In this document: in pieces, positions 41,844-51,104 of the stretch
Position numbering within the stretch: position 1 is the stretch's first letter
How the letters are laid out: each line of letters begins with the position of its first letter
NCBI RefSeq assembly: GCF_009769735.1
Contig: NZ_WSRO01000002.1
Coordinates: 7,365,001 to 7,429,000, forward strand
Direction: 5' to 3'
From: Streptomyces sp. BA2
GTDB taxonomy: Bacteria; Actinomycetota; Actinomycetes; Streptomycetales; Streptomycetaceae
Length of the DNA: 64,000 nucleotides
Translations under genes and position numbers: made by a program
Notes under the pieces: generated by a model
What the model was told of the DNA's origin: nothing
Databases searched by the model: none
What the model saw: only the letters and a program-made list of their open reading frames with translations

Positions 41844-41892
41844 CAGAACTTCAGAACTTCCCGTCATCATTCCCTGCGACTACGCTCGCCAC

Positions 41893-42669
41893 GTGCCCAA
41901 ATCAGCCGCCAAACCAGCCGTGGACCCGACCGTCTCGCTCCAGCTCGGCGTCGACCGCAGCAGCCCGGTCCCGCTGTACTTCCAGCTGTCCCAGCAGCTG
42001 GAGGCGGCGATCGAGCGCGGCGCCCTGACACCGGGCACCCTGCTCGGCAACGAGATCGAGCTCGCGGGCCGCCTCGGCCTGTCCCGGCCGACCGTCCGCC
42101 AGGCCATCCAGTCGCTCGTCGACAAGGGGCTGCTCGTGCGCCGCAGAGGCGTCGGCACCCAGGTCGTGCACAGCCAGGTCAAGCGCCCGCTCGAACTCAG
42201 CAGCCTCTACGACGACTTGGAGGCCGCGGGCCAGCGCCCCGAGACCCGCGTCCTGCGCAACACCATCGAACCCGCGTCCGCCGAGGTCGCGGCCGCGCTC
42301 GCCATCGCGGAGGGCGACGAGGTCCACCTCGTCGAGCGGCTCCGCCTGGCCCACGGCGAGCCCATGGCCTACCTCCGCAACCACATTCCGTCCGGTCTTC
42401 TCGCCCTCGACACCGCACGTCTGGAGGCCACCGGCCTCTACCGCCTGATGCGCGGTGCGAGCATCACCCTGCACAGCGCGCGCCAGTCCGTGGGAGCCCG
42501 CGCCGCCACCGCCGACGAGGGCGAGCGGCTCGGCGAACCCGCGGGGGCCCCGCTGCTCACGATGCAGCGCACGACGTTCGACGACACGGGCCGCGCGGTC
42601 GAGTTCGGCTCCCACATCTACCGCGCCTCGCGCTACTCCTTCGAGTTCCAGCTCCTCGTACGGCCGTAG
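41893..42669 (+). CDS. GntR-family regulator (HutC/UTRA subfamily)
   Basis: A 258-residue regulator with an N-terminal GntR winged helix (PLYFQLSQQLEAAIERGALTP, NEIELAGRLGLSRPTVRQAIQSL) and a C-terminal UTRA effector domain (VHLVERLRLAHGEPMAYLRNHIP, LLTMQRTTFDDTGRAVEFG). HutC-type regulators sense a sugar phosphate or similar metabolite. GTG 41893 has no good ribosome-binding site and may be close to leaderless. It sits between the divergent dehydrogenase and the ABC transporter operon and probably controls both; two different palindromes flank the gene. Confidence 0.88.
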   Translation: MPKSAAKPAVDPTVSLQLGVDRSSPVPLYFQLSQQLEAAIERGALTPGTLLGNEIELAGRLGLSRPTVRQAIQSLVDKGLLVRRRGVGTQVVHSQVKRPLELSSLYDDLEAAGQRPETRVLRNTIEPASAEVAAALAIAEGDEVHLVERLRLAHGEPMAYLRNHIPSGLLALDTARLEATGLYRLMRGASITLHSARQSVGARAATADEGERLGEPAGAPLLTMQRTTFDDTGRAVEFGSHIYRASRYSFEFQLLVRP

Positions 42670-42689
42670 GTCCCAAGTCGCTCACATTC

Positions 42690-42705
42690 GTCAGAATGTT
42701 CTGAC
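42690..42705. promoter_or_regulatory. 16-bp palindrome upstream of the sugar ABC operon
   Basis: GTCAGAA-TG-TTCTGAC has perfect 7-base arms and ends 7 bases before the -35 element of the operon promoter. Probable operator for the GntR protein. Confidence 0.6.
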
Positions 42706-42712
42706 AAAGCCA

Positions 42713-42742
42713 TTGACGCTGCCGCGCGCCCGCCGCTAGAAC
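42713..42742 (+). promoter_or_regulatory. Candidate promoter of the sugar ABC operon
   Basis: TTGACG (42713-42718), an 18-base spacer and TAGAAC (42737-42742) lie 45 bases before the first substrate-binding protein gene. Confidence 0.5.
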
Positions 42743-42787
42743 TCCCCCAGCCGCATTCGGGCGGCCGGGAGAAGAGGTGGTCCCCCC

Positions 42788-43804
42788 ATGCGTACCCCCA
42801 GGCGTAGCCGCATGCGCAAAGCCCGCACGGCAGCAGCTCTCACAGCGGTGATCGCGCTCGCGGCCGGGTGCAGCGGCTCCGGCGGCAAGGACGACGAGGA
42901 CAAGTCGGGCGACGGCGGGGGAGGCGGCAAGGGCGTGAACACGCCCCGCCTCAAGATCGCGATGGTCACGCACTCCGGCGAGGGCGACACCTTCTGGGAC
43001 ATCGTCCAGACCGGCGCCAAGCAGGCGGCCCGCAAGGACAACGTCGAGTTCCTCTACTCCAACGACAAAGAGGCCAAGGGCCAGGCCGAGCTCGTCCAGT
43101 CGGCGATCGACAAGAAGGTCGACGGCATCGTCGTGACGCTGGCCAAGCCCGAGGCGATGAAGACGGTCCTCGGCAAGGCGGAAGCCGCCGGGATACCGGT
43201 CGTCACGATCAACTCCGGCGGCGAGTTCTCCGCCGGCTTCGGCGCGCTGAGCCACATCGGTCAGGACGAGTCCGTGGCGGGCGAGGCCGTCGGCGACGAG
43301 CTCAGCAAGCGCGGCAAGAAGAAGGTGCTCTGCGTCATCCACGAACAGGGCAACGTCTCCCTGGAGCAGCGCTGCGAGGGCGTCAAGAAGACCCTCAAGG
43401 GCTCGGTCGAGAACCTCAACGTCGAGGGCACCAACGCGCCGAACGCCCAGTCATCCATCAGTGCGAAGCTCCAGGCCGCCAAGGACATCGACGCCGTCGT
43501 CACGCTCGGCGCGCCCATCGCCGCCCTGTCGGTGAAGGCCAAGGAGGACTCCGGCAGCAAGGCCGAGGTCGCCACCTTCGACCTGAACGCCGAGGTCGTC
43601 AAGCGCCTCAAGGCCAAGGAGGTCGGCTTCGCCGTCGACCAGCAGCCCTACCTCCAGGGCTATCTCGCCATCGACGAGCTGTGGCTCTACAAGACCAACG
43701 CGAACGTCCTCGGCGGCGGCAAGCCCGTCCTCACCGGCCCCGCCATCGTCACCGAGAAGGACGTGCCGAAGCTGGAGAAGTACACCGCCCGCGGTACCCG
43801 ATGA
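42788..43804 (+). CDS. Sugar ABC transporter substrate-binding lipoprotein 1
   Basis: A 338-residue type I periplasmic-binding-like lipoprotein. The signal ends in a lipobox LAAGC with a Gly/Ser/Asp-rich linker after it. The binding domain begins [28 protein letters not shown] and continues with DKKVDGIVVTLAKPEAM, VVTINSGGEF and [18 protein letters not shown]. Ribose/galactose-type binding proteins deliver sugars or cyclitols to RbsC-like permeases. It is the first gene of the operon and is followed by a close paralogue. Confidence 0.9.
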   Translation: MRTPRRSRMRKARTAAALTAVIALAAGCSGSGGKDDEDKSGDGGGGGKGVNTPRLKIAMVTHSGEGDTFWDIVQTGAKQAARKDNVEFLYSNDKEAKGQAELVQSAIDKKVDGIVVTLAKPEAMKTVLGKAEAAGIPVVTINSGGEFSAGFGALSHIGQDESVAGEAVGDELSKRGKKKVLCVIHEQGNVSLEQRCEGVKKTLKGSVENLNVEGTNAPNAQSSISAKLQAAKDIDAVVTLGAPIAALSVKAKEDSGSKAEVATFDLNAEVVKRLKAKEVGFAVDQQPYLQGYLAIDELWLYKTNANVLGGGKPVLTGPAIVTEKDVPKLEKYTARGTR

Positions 43805-43905
43805 ACGCATGCGTGATCCGCGTGGTCGATACTTGGGCGGCTGGGGCCGGGGATCCGGACCGGCCTCACCGAGCAGCAGAGCTAGAGCTAGAAGGGCACG
43901 GCGTC

Positions 43906-44919
43906 GTGGCAAGGGTTCAGACAGGGGTACGTGCGGTGGGCGCCGTGCTGGTCGCGGTGCTCGGGGTATCCCTCGCGGGGTGCAGCAGCACCGGCGGCAA
44001 GCGCGCCGAGGACGCACGCAAGGCGGCAACGGCACAGGGCGAGGCCGCGGTGAACACGCCGAACTGGACGTTCGGCATGGTGACCCACTCGGGTGACGGC
44101 GACACGTTCTGGGACATCGTCCAGAGCGGCGCCAAGCAGGCCGCCGTCAAGGACAACATCAAGTTCCTGTACGCCCACAACGCCGAGGCCCAGCAGCAGG
44201 CCCAGCTCGTGGACTCGTACATCGACAAGAAGGTCGACGGCATCATCGTCACCCTCGCCAAGCCCGCCGCGATGAAGGGCGCCCTGGCCCGCGCCAAGAA
44301 GGCCGGCATCCCGGTGATCACCGTGAACTCCGGCTCCGCGGAGTCCAAGGAGTTCGGCGCGCTCACCCACATCGGCCAGGACGAGACGATCGCGGGCGAG
44401 GCCGTCGGCGAGGAGCTCAACAAGCGCGGCAAGAAGAAGGCGCTCTGCATCCTGCACGAGCAGGGCAACGTCGGCCACGAGCAGCGCTGCGAGGGCGCCA
44501 AGAAGACCTTCGACGGCAAGATGCAGAACCTGTACGTGACCGGCACGAACATGCCCGACGTGCAGTCCTCCATCGAGGCCAGGCTCCAGTCCGACAAGTC
44601 CATCGACTCGGTCGTCACGCTCGGCGCGCCCTTCGCGGACACCGCGGTGAAGGCCGCGGACAGCGCGGGCAGCAAGGCCGAGGTCGCCACCTTCGACCTG
44701 AACGAGAAGGTCGCGGCGGGCCTGAAGGACGGCACGCTCGGCTTCGCCGTCGACCAGCAGCCCTACCTCCAGGGGTACGAGGCCGTGGACCTGCTCTGGC
44801 TCTACAAGTACAACGACGACGTGCTCGGCGGCGGGAAGCCGGTCCTCACAGGACCGCAGATCGTCACCAAGGACCAGGCCGCCAAGCTGGAGGAATACGC
44901 GAAGCGAGGGACGCGATGA
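43906..44919 (+). CDS. Sugar ABC transporter substrate-binding lipoprotein 2 (paralogue)
   Basis: A 337-residue lipoprotein (lipobox SLAGC) closely similar to the preceding gene over the whole mature domain: [72 protein letters not shown] 43906 gives a normal lipoprotein signal and has GAAGGG 9 bases before it. An in-frame ATG at 43801 overlaps the stop of the first paralogue (ATGA) and would add 35 non-signal-like residues; it may act in coupling only. The stop overlaps the permease start. The pair probably arose by tandem duplication and may bind different but related ligands. Confidence 0.88.
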   Translation: MARVQTGVRAVGAVLVAVLGVSLAGCSSTGGKRAEDARKAATAQGEAAVNTPNWTFGMVTHSGDGDTFWDIVQSGAKQAAVKDNIKFLYAHNAEAQQQAQLVDSYIDKKVDGIIVTLAKPAAMKGALARAKKAGIPVITVNSGSAESKEFGALTHIGQDETIAGEAVGEELNKRGKKKALCILHEQGNVGHEQRCEGAKKTFDGKMQNLYVTGTNMPDVQSSIEARLQSDKSIDSVVTLGAPFADTAVKAADSAGSKAEVATFDLNEKVAAGLKDGTLGFAVDQQPYLQGYEAVDLLWLYKYNDDVLGGGKPVLTGPQIVTKDQAAKLEEYAKRGTR

Positions 44920-45977
44920 CAGCGACCGCACCAGCACCGGCGCCGTCGCCGGACACCAAGACGGACGAGCGCCTCCTGAAGGCCTCGCCGCTGAAGAAGC
45001 TGATGGGCCGCCCCGAGCTCGGCTCCGTCGTCGGCGCCATCGCCGTCTTCGTCTTCTTCACGGTCACCGCGGACAGCTTCTTGCAGGCCACAAGCCTCGC
45101 GACGGTCCTCTACGCCGCGTCGACCCTCGGCATCATGGCGGTGCCGGTGGCGCTCCTGATGATCGGCGGCGAGTTCGACCTGTCGGCGGGCGTCATGGTG
45201 ACGACCTCCGCGCTGATCTCGTCGATGTTCAGCTACCAGATGACGGCGAACGTCTGGGTCGGCGTGCTCGTCTCGCTCCTCGTCACCCTCGCCATCGGCG
45301 TCTTCAACGGCGTGATGCTGACGCGCACCGACCCGCCGAGCTTCATCATCACGCTCGGTACGTTCCTGATGCTGACCGGCATGAACCTCGGCTTCACCAA
45401 GCTGATCAGCGGCACGGTCTCCACGAAGTCGATCGCCGACATGGAGGGCTTCACCTCCGCCAAGGACGTCTTCGCCTCGACGATCACCATCGGCGGAGTC
45501 GACTTCAAGATCACGATCCTCTGGTGGCTCGGCCTGATCGCGGTCGCCACCTGGATCCTGCTCCGCACCCGCGTCGGCAACTGGATCTTCGCGGTCGGCG
45601 GCGGCGAGGACGCGGCCCGCGCGGTCGGCGTCCCGGTCGCCGCGACCAAGATCGGCCTCTACATGGGCGTCGCCTTCGGCGCCTGGATCTCGGGCCAGCA
45701 CCTGCTCTTCTCGTACGACGTCGTCCAGTCGGGCGAGGGCGTCGGCAACGAACTGATCTACATCATCGCGGCCGTCATCGGCGGCTGTCTGATCACCGGC
45801 GGATACGGTTCCGCGGTCGGCGCGGCCGTGGGTGCCCTCATCTTCGGCATGGTCAGCAAGGGCATCGTCTTCGCCGAGTGGAACCCGGACTGGTTCAAGT
45901 TCTTCCTCGGGGTGATGCTGCTCCTGGCGACCCTGCTCAACCACTGGGTCCGCAAGCGCGCGGAGGCGACGAAGTGA
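44916..45977 (+). CDS. Sugar ABC transporter permease (RbsC/BPD_transp_2 type)
   Basis: A 353-residue inner-membrane protein with about 8-10 helices. The family landmark [21 protein letters not shown] corresponds to the GGIDLS motif of ribose-type permeases. [25 protein letters not shown] is the coupling loop contacting the ATPase, and the helix [24 protein letters not shown] is typical. ATGA overlap with the binding protein and GTGA overlap with the ATPase show tight translational coupling. Confidence 0.92.
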   Translation: MTATAPAPAPSPDTKTDERLLKASPLKKLMGRPELGSVVGAIAVFVFFTVTADSFLQATSLATVLYAASTLGIMAVPVALLMIGGEFDLSAGVMVTTSALISSMFSYQMTANVWVGVLVSLLVTLAIGVFNGVMLTRTDPPSFIITLGTFLMLTGMNLGFTKLISGTVSTKSIADMEGFTSAKDVFASTITIGGVDFKITILWWLGLIAVATWILLRTRVGNWIFAVGGGEDAARAVGVPVAATKIGLYMGVAFGAWISGQHLLFSYDVVQSGEGVGNELIYIIAAVIGGCLITGGYGSAVGAAVGALIFGMVSKGIVFAEWNPDWFKFFLGVMLLLATLLNHWVRKRAEATK

Positions 45978-46795
45978 CCACCGACACGACCGAAGTCACC
46001 GACGCGGTGCCGGAGCCGGGCCGCGCCCCGCTCGTCGAACTCGACGACGTCAGTAAGTACTACGGCAACATCCGCGCCCTCGAAGGTGTCTCCCTGGAGG
46101 TCCACGCGGGCGAGATCTCCTGCGTCCTCGGCGACAACGGCGCGGGCAAGTCGACCCTCATCAAGATCATCGCGGGCCTGCACCGGCACGACGCGGGAGA
46201 CTTCCGCATCGAGGGCGAGGACGCGAAGCTCGGCTCGCCGCGCGAGGCCCTGGACCGCGGTATCGCCACGGTCTACCAGGACCTCGCCGTGGTTCCGCTG
46301 ATGCCGGTCTGGCGGAACTTCTTCCTCGGCTCCGAGCCGACGAAGGGCGTGGGCCCCTTCAAGCGCCTCGACGTCGACCTCATGCGCGAGACGACCCGCA
46401 CGGAGCTGCTCCGCATGGGCATCGACCTGCGCGACGTCGACCAGCCCATCGGCACCCTGTCGGGCGGCGAGCGCCAGTGCGTGGCGATCGCGCGCGCGGT
46501 GTACTTCGGCGCGAAGGTCCTCGTCCTGGATGAGCCCACCGCCGCGCTCGGCGTCAAGCAGTCGGGCGTCGTCCTGAAGTACGTCGCGGCCGCGCGGGAC
46601 GCGGGCCTCGGAGTGGTCTTGATCACCCACAACCCGCACCACGCGTACCTGGTCGGCAACCGCTTCGTCCTCCTGAAGCGCGGCACGATGTTCGGCAGCT
46701 ATGCGCGTGACGAGGTCACCCTCGATGAACTCACCCGCCAGATGGCAGGCGGCTCCGAACTGGACGACCTCCGTCACGAACTGGAGAAGCGCTGA
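45974..46795 (+). CDS. Sugar ABC transporter ATPase (single-domain)
   Basis: A 273-residue ATPase. Walker A is GDNGAGKST (Lys59), the Q-loop is [22 protein letters not shown], the signature is [15 protein letters not shown] and Walker B is [12 protein letters not shown], followed by the switch His in ITHNPHHA. Ribose-type systems usually have two fused ATPase domains (about 500 residues); this single-domain form must work as a homodimer. It ends the transporter part of the operon and is followed by a large inverted-repeat terminator. Confidence 0.92.
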   Translation: MTTDTTEVTDAVPEPGRAPLVELDDVSKYYGNIRALEGVSLEVHAGEISCVLGDNGAGKSTLIKIIAGLHRHDAGDFRIEGEDAKLGSPREALDRGIATVYQDLAVVPLMPVWRNFFLGSEPTKGVGPFKRLDVDLMRETTRTELLRMGIDLRDVDQPIGTLSGGERQCVAIARAVYFGAKVLVLDEPTAALGVKQSGVVLKYVAAARDAGLGVVLITHNPHHAYLVGNRFVLLKRGTMFGSYARDEVTLDELTRQMAGGSELDDLRHELEKR

Positions 46796-46808
46796 GCAAC
46801 GCCCCGCC

Positions 46809-46934
46809 AGGGGCGCGGGGAACTGCGCGAGCAACCACGGAAAAGCCGCAGTCGCGTCTGCTGGGCCGCCCGGCAGACGCGACTGCGGCTCTTCTCGGGC
46901 TGAGCGCGCAGTTCCCCGCGCCCCTTCGGGGCGC
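46809..46934. terminator. Composite nested inverted-repeat terminator with dispersed repeats
   Basis: Two copies of the GCGCAGTTCCCCGCGCCCCT repeat lie in opposite orientation (46809-46830 and 46900-46934). They flank a perfect 18-bp stem (46844-46861 with 46873-46890, beginning AGCCGCAGTCGCG) with an 11-base loop. Together they can fold into one hairpin more than 100 bases long just after the ATPase stop. Confidence 0.85.
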
Positions 46935-46991
46935 TCCGCACCCCGGGGTCCGTTGTGCGCGCCCCCGCGAGTGTGAGGCAGAATCGCCGCA

Positions 46992-48149
46992 ATGAGCACC
47001 TACCGCGACCTCGCGCACCGCGGCTCCGCCCGAGCCACCGTCCTGCGTACCGTGGGCACGCGGGAGCGCCGATCACATCTGACGGCGCCCCGTGTGCCCA
47101 CCGTCGGCATCGACATCGGCGGCACGAAGGTGATGGCGGGCGTCGTCGACGCCGACGGCAACATCCTGGAGACGCTCCGCACGGAGACCCCGGACAAGTC
47201 CAAGAGCCCCAAGGTCGTCGAGGACACCATCGTCGAGCTGGTCCTCGACCTCTCCGACCGGCACGACGTGCACGCGGTGGGCATCGGCGCCGCGGGCTGG
47301 GTCGACGCGGACCGTAACCGCGTCCTGTTCGCCCCGCACCTGTCCTGGCGCAACGAACCCCTCCGCGACCGCATCTCCGGCCGCCTCGCGGTCCCCGTGC
47401 TCGTCGACAACGACGCGAACACGGCCGCGTGGGCGGAGTGGCGCTTCGGCGCGGCCCGCGGCGAGGACCACCTGGTCATGATCACGCTCGGTACCGGCAT
47501 CGGCGGCGCGATCCTGGAGGACGGCCAGGTCAAGCGCGGCAAGTTCGGGGTCGCCGGCGAGTTCGGGCACATGCAGGTCGTGCCCGGCGGCCACCGCTGC
47601 CCGTGCGGCAACCGCGGCTGCTGGGAGCAGTACAGCTCCGGCAACGCGCTGGTCAGGGAGGCCCGCGAGCTCGCCGCTGCCGACTCCCCTGTCGCGTACG
47701 GGATCATCGAGCGGGTCAAGGGCAACATCCCCGACATCACGGGCCCCCTGATCACGGAGCTGGCCCGCGACGGCGACGCGATGTGCGTCGAGCTCCTCCA
47801 GGACATCGGCCAGTGGCTCGGCGTCGGCATCGCGAACCTCGCGGCGGCCCTCGACCCGTCCTGCTTCGTGATCGGCGGCGGCGTATCGGCCGCCGACGAC
47901 CTCCTGATCGGCCCGGCCCGCGACGCTTTCCGCCGCCAGCTGACGGGGCGCGGCTACCGCCCCGAGGCCCGTATCGCCCGCGCCCAGCTGGGCCCCGAGG
48001 CGGGCATGGTGGGCGCCGCCGACCTGGCACGCCTGGTGGCCCGGCGCTTCCGGAGGGCGAACCGCCGCAGGGTGGAGCGCCACGAACGCTACGAGCGGTA
48101 CGTGGAAGCGCGCCGCACCAACGACCGCACCTCTCAGGGAACCCAGTAA
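46992..48149 (+). CDS. ROK-family sugar kinase
   Basis: A 385-residue cytosolic kinase. The ATP-binding motif is VGIDIGGTKVMAGVV (38-52), the sugar-binding/catalytic segment is VLVDNDANTAAWAEW, the ROK signature is TLGTGIGGAILEDGQ, and the zinc site is CPCGNRGCWEQ. There is a 40-residue N-terminal extension before the kinase fold and a long basic C-terminal tail (RRFRRANRRRVERHERYERYVEARR). It likely phosphorylates the sugar imported by the upstream transporter or glucose. The composite terminator lies between them, so expression may be reduced or independent. Confidence 0.9.
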   Translation: MSTYRDLAHRGSARATVLRTVGTRERRSHLTAPRVPTVGIDIGGTKVMAGVVDADGNILETLRTETPDKSKSPKVVEDTIVELVLDLSDRHDVHAVGIGAAGWVDADRNRVLFAPHLSWRNEPLRDRISGRLAVPVLVDNDANTAAWAEWRFGAARGEDHLVMITLGTGIGGAILEDGQVKRGKFGVAGEFGHMQVVPGGHRCPCGNRGCWEQYSSGNALVREARELAAADSPVAYGIIERVKGNIPDITGPLITELARDGDAMCVELLQDIGQWLGVGIANLAAALDPSCFVIGGGVSAADDLLIGPARDAFRRQLTGRGYRPEARIARAQLGPEAGMVGAADLARLVARRFRRANRRRVERHERYERYVEARRTNDRTSQGTQ

Positions 48150-48153
48150 ACAG

Positions 48154-48756
48154 ATGACCGTCCCCCGCCAGCCCTCGTCCCCGGACTCTCCGGACTCCCC
48201 GGATCCCGCCGACGAGGGCGGCCGCCCCCGCGAGGACCGCCGCCACATGATCCGCCGCCGCTGGCTGACGGCCACGATCATCGTGCTCCTGATCGGCGTG
48301 CCTGCCGGCTATCTGGTGATCTCCGCGAACCAGAGCCGCAACAGCGGCCGCGACAAGGAGGCCAAGTACTCCGCGACGGGCCTCACCGCGGGCTGGCCGT
48401 CGAGAGTGCAGCGCCGTCTCTACGACGTGCCGATTCCCCCGTACTCCAGGGAAGTCGCCTACTACGAGACGAACAACTGGCGCACCAGCCGCCTGTACGC
48501 CCAGTTCCTGACGAGCAACGAGGGCCTGGACAAGTTCCTCAAGCGGATCGGCACGAGCACCGAAGAACTGAAGAAGAACGACATCACGATCAGCAAGCGC
48601 GACCGCAAGGTGGTCGGCTGGGAGTTCACGGACCCGGGCCCCTGGCTGGGACTGACCCATGTGAAGAAGGACCCGGCGCCGACCCTCGACGTGGTCGTGA
48701 ACCGCGCCAACTCGGAACACCCGATGGTCTATGTAGTGTCTACGACAACCCCGTAA
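48154..48756 (+). CDS. Hypothetical single-pass membrane protein
   Basis: A 200-residue protein with a Pro/Ser/Asp-rich cytosolic start (repeated SPDSPD), one membrane helix (WLTATIIVLLIGVPAGYLVIS, about 37-57) and an extracytoplasmic domain of 140 residues without Cys or recognised motif. It starts 4 bases after the ROK kinase stop, so it is in the same transcript. The domain with LYAQFLTSNEGLDKFLKRIGTS may be a small sensory or cell-wall-associated fold; function unknown. Confidence 0.75.
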   Translation: MTVPRQPSSPDSPDSPDPADEGGRPREDRRHMIRRRWLTATIIVLLIGVPAGYLVISANQSRNSGRDKEAKYSATGLTAGWPSRVQRRLYDVPIPPYSREVAYYETNNWRTSRLYAQFLTSNEGLDKFLKRIGTSTEELKKNDITISKRDRKVVGWEFTDPGPWLGLTHVKKDPAPTLDVVVNRANSEHPMVYVVSTTTP

Positions 48757-48800
48757 CTGGCGTGTTTCATCCGTGAGTTGATCCACGGGCGGCTCGTACG

Positions 48801-50069
48801 ATGGCGCCCATGATCTCTGAAGAGGCGTACGACGCCCGTCGGCGTGCCCAGTGGCTCGCAGGGGAGGCGCGGGCGGACGGGGTGGCCCGTAGGGACATGC
48901 TGCGGCTGCTGGCCGCGGCGGGGGCGGTGGCGACGCTGCCGGTGACGCTGGGAGCACCCCGGGCGCGGGCGGCAACCGGCACAGCGCCCCCCGGGATCGT
49001 GAAACCGCTCCCCGCGGACCGCTTCACGATCCGCGGCACGAACGCGGAGACGAAGTTCGAGGCGCTGGCGGAAACAGGCTTCCACACCCCCACATCCCAC
49101 TTCTTCGTACGCAACCACACGGCGACGCCACGCCTGGACGCGAAGACGTGGACGCTGCGGATCTGGGGCGACGGACTGACCGGAGGGGAGAGGGAGTTCA
49201 CGCTCGCGGACCTCAGACGCCTCCCGTCGACGTCACGCACCGCCTTCGTCGAGTGCGCGGGCAACGGCAGAAGTTTCTTCACGACCCAGCAGGGCCAGCC
49301 GGCCTCCGGCACGGCCTGGACCCTGGGAGCGATCGGCAACGCCCGCTGGCGCGGCGTACGCCTCTCCGAAGTCCTGCGCCAGGCAGGCGTGTCGCGCGAT
49401 GCGGTGGACGTGATGCCCAGCGGCCTGGACGCGGAGTACGTCACGGACGACGGCACGAACCTGGGCAGGGTCCGCCGCCCGCTGCCGCTCTCCAAGGCGA
49501 TGGACGACGTGATCCTCGCGTACGAGATGAACGGCGCCCCGCTCCCCGCGGACCACGGCTACCCGGTGCGGGTCCTCGTCCCGGCGTGGGTGGGCATCGC
49601 TTCGATCAAATGGCTCGGCGACATCGAGGTCTCGTCCAGGCCTCTCTTCTCCCCCTGGAACACGCAGTTCTACCGCCTGTTCGGCGAGGCGTACCCCCCG
49701 CAGGGCAGCGCCCCGCTGACCCGCCAAACCCTGAAGTCCGCCTTCGAACTCCCTTGGAACGCAAGCCTCCCGGCGGCCACGACCCACCACCTCACCGGCC
49801 GCTCGTGGTCGGCGACGGGGGCGATCGCTCGCGTGGACGTCAGCACGGACGCGGGCAGGACCTGGCACGAGGCCCGCCTCAAGGACACCCCTCACCGCGC
49901 CACGTGGACCCGCTGGACCACTCCATGGCACCCCAGGACCCCGGGCCCGACGGCACTCCTTGCCCGCGCCAGGGACACCACAGGGCGCACCCAGCCGGAG
50001 GCGACGGTGCACAACACGCAGGGGTACTTCTTCGACGCGGTGGTGCGGCACGCGGTGCGGGTGGTGTGA
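48801..50069 (+). CDS. Tat-exported molybdopterin-dependent sulfite oxidase-like enzyme
   Basis: A 422-residue protein. A twin-Arg signal-like region VARRDMLRLLAAAGAVATLP (about 30-48) precedes an Ala-rich cleavage zone near 58. The molybdenum-cofactor domain follows, with the metal-ligand Cys152 in VECAGNGRSFF and the pterin-binding HGYPVRVLVPAWVG region. The C-terminal dimerisation domain is IARVDVSTDAGRTWHEARL. There is no heme domain, as in bacterial sulfite dehydrogenases of the SorT/SoxC type. It would oxidise sulfite to sulfate or a related substrate outside the membrane. ATG 48810 is an alternative start. Confidence 0.9.
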   Translation: MAPMISEEAYDARRRAQWLAGEARADGVARRDMLRLLAAAGAVATLPVTLGAPRARAATGTAPPGIVKPLPADRFTIRGTNAETKFEALAETGFHTPTSHFFVRNHTATPRLDAKTWTLRIWGDGLTGGEREFTLADLRRLPSTSRTAFVECAGNGRSFFTTQQGQPASGTAWTLGAIGNARWRGVRLSEVLRQAGVSRDAVDVMPSGLDAEYVTDDGTNLGRVRRPLPLSKAMDDVILAYEMNGAPLPADHGYPVRVLVPAWVGIASIKWLGDIEVSSRPLFSPWNTQFYRLFGEAYPPQGSAPLTRQTLKSAFELPWNASLPAATTHHLTGRSWSATGAIARVDVSTDAGRTWHEARLKDTPHRATWTRWTTPWHPRTPGPTALLARARDTTGRTQPEATVHNTQGYFFDAVVRHAVRVV

Positions 50070-50096
50070 GGACAGGGAGCTTGTGAGGACAGGGAG
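50065..50096. repeat. 15-bp direct repeat spanning the sulfite oxidase stop
   Basis: TGTGAGGACAGGGAG occurs at 50065-50079 and again at 50082-50096. The first copy contains the stop codon, so the second is a duplicated stop region. Confidence 0.8.
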
Positions 50097-50104
50097 TTCC
50101 GGGG

Positions 50105-51043
50105 TCAGCCGAGGCTCGCCCACCGCTCGTACGCGGCCGCCCCCACGCCCAGATCCTCCCAGGCCATCCCCGCCGACTTGAACAGCCGAGGCCGCCCCGC
50201 GGGCATCGCCACATCGCCCCGCACCAGCTCACCCAGCGTCCGCAGCCGCCCCATCTCGAAGGCGCCCGCGGACACCGCGAGGACGATGTCCCCGCACTCC
50301 CGCCGTGCCACCTCGTGCGACTCGGCCACCACGAGGCCGCGCCGCAGCAGCTCCTCGTCCACCTCGCGCGCGTCCGGTTCGTGTGAGCCCACGGCTGCGA
50401 CCGTCGCGTGGGACGGGAGCAGCGCGCTGTCGAAGAGCGGTTCGCGGGCCGTCGTGCAGCAGCAGACCACGTCGGCGGTCGCGACGTCCGCCGGAGTCGC
50501 GGGCGCCGCCGACAGGCCCGCGGCGCGGCATCGGTCGACGAAGGCCGCCACCCGCTCGGGGCTGCGCGCCACCACGTCCACGTGAGCCAGCGTCGGGCGT
50601 ACCGCGCGGACCGCCTCCACGTGCCCCCAGGCCTGGGGGCCGGTGCCGAAGACCAGGAGGCGTCGCGTCTCCGGGACCGCGAGGTGCTTGATCGCGGCGC
50701 CGGACACCGCCGGGGTCCGCAGGGACGTCAGCGCGATGCCGTCCAGGAGGGCCAGGGGCGTGTGGGTCGTTCCGTCCAGGAGGAGGTACATGCCCTGGAC
50801 ACGGGGCAGGTCGCGGGCCGCGTTCTCCGGGGTGACCGTGGCGATCTTCACCCCTGTGTACGACGCCGTGGCGGACGGCATCAGCAGGAGCTGGCCGCCC
50901 GGCACCTCCAGGACCCCCCGAGGAGACTCCGCCTCCGGGTCGAGGCCCGTCTTGAGGACGGCTTCCACCGCCTCGACGGCCGTGGACATGGGGACGAGCC
51001 GGGCGATCGCCTCGGCGTCGATGTAGGGCGGGGCCTCGCTCAT
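50105..51043 (-). CDS. Ornithine cyclodeaminase/mu-crystallin family protein
   Basis: A 312-residue NAD-binding protein of the OCD/mu-crystallin family. The N-terminal dimer domain contains PYIDAEAIARLVPM and VKIATVTPENAARDLPRVQGMYLLLDG. The Rossmann domain has LLVFGTGPQAWGHVEAVRAVRP and TADVVCCCTTAREPLFDS, and the end has VGSHEPDAREVDEELL and LVVAESHE. Members deaminate ornithine to proline, act on alanine, or reduce cyclic imines. ATG 51043 is preceded by AAAGGA. It is convergent with sulfite oxidase and follows the GCS2-type ligase on the same strand. Confidence 0.86.
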   Translation of the reverse strand: MSEAPPYIDAEAIARLVPMSTAVEAVEAVLKTGLDPEAESPRGVLEVPGGQLLLMPSATASYTGVKIATVTPENAARDLPRVQGMYLLLDGTTHTPLALLDGIALTSLRTPAVSGAAIKHLAVPETRRLLVFGTGPQAWGHVEAVRAVRPTLAHVDVVARSPERVAAFVDRCRAAGLSAAPATPADVATADVVCCCTTAREPLFDSALLPSHATVAAVGSHEPDAREVDEELLRRGLVVAESHEVARRECGDIVLAVSAGAFEMGRLRTLGELVRGDVAMPAGRPRLFKSAGMAWEDLGVGAAAYERWASLG

Positions 51044-51104
51044 GCCAGGTCCTTTCAGGGCATTTTGCCCGGGAGTGTCTGCGCGCATCGCGTCACACTC
51101 ATGA

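Noticed and set aside
42868..43905. N-terminal extension of the second binding protein
   Set aside because: Overlaps the first binding protein in another frame; the lipoprotein signal begins at GTG 43906.
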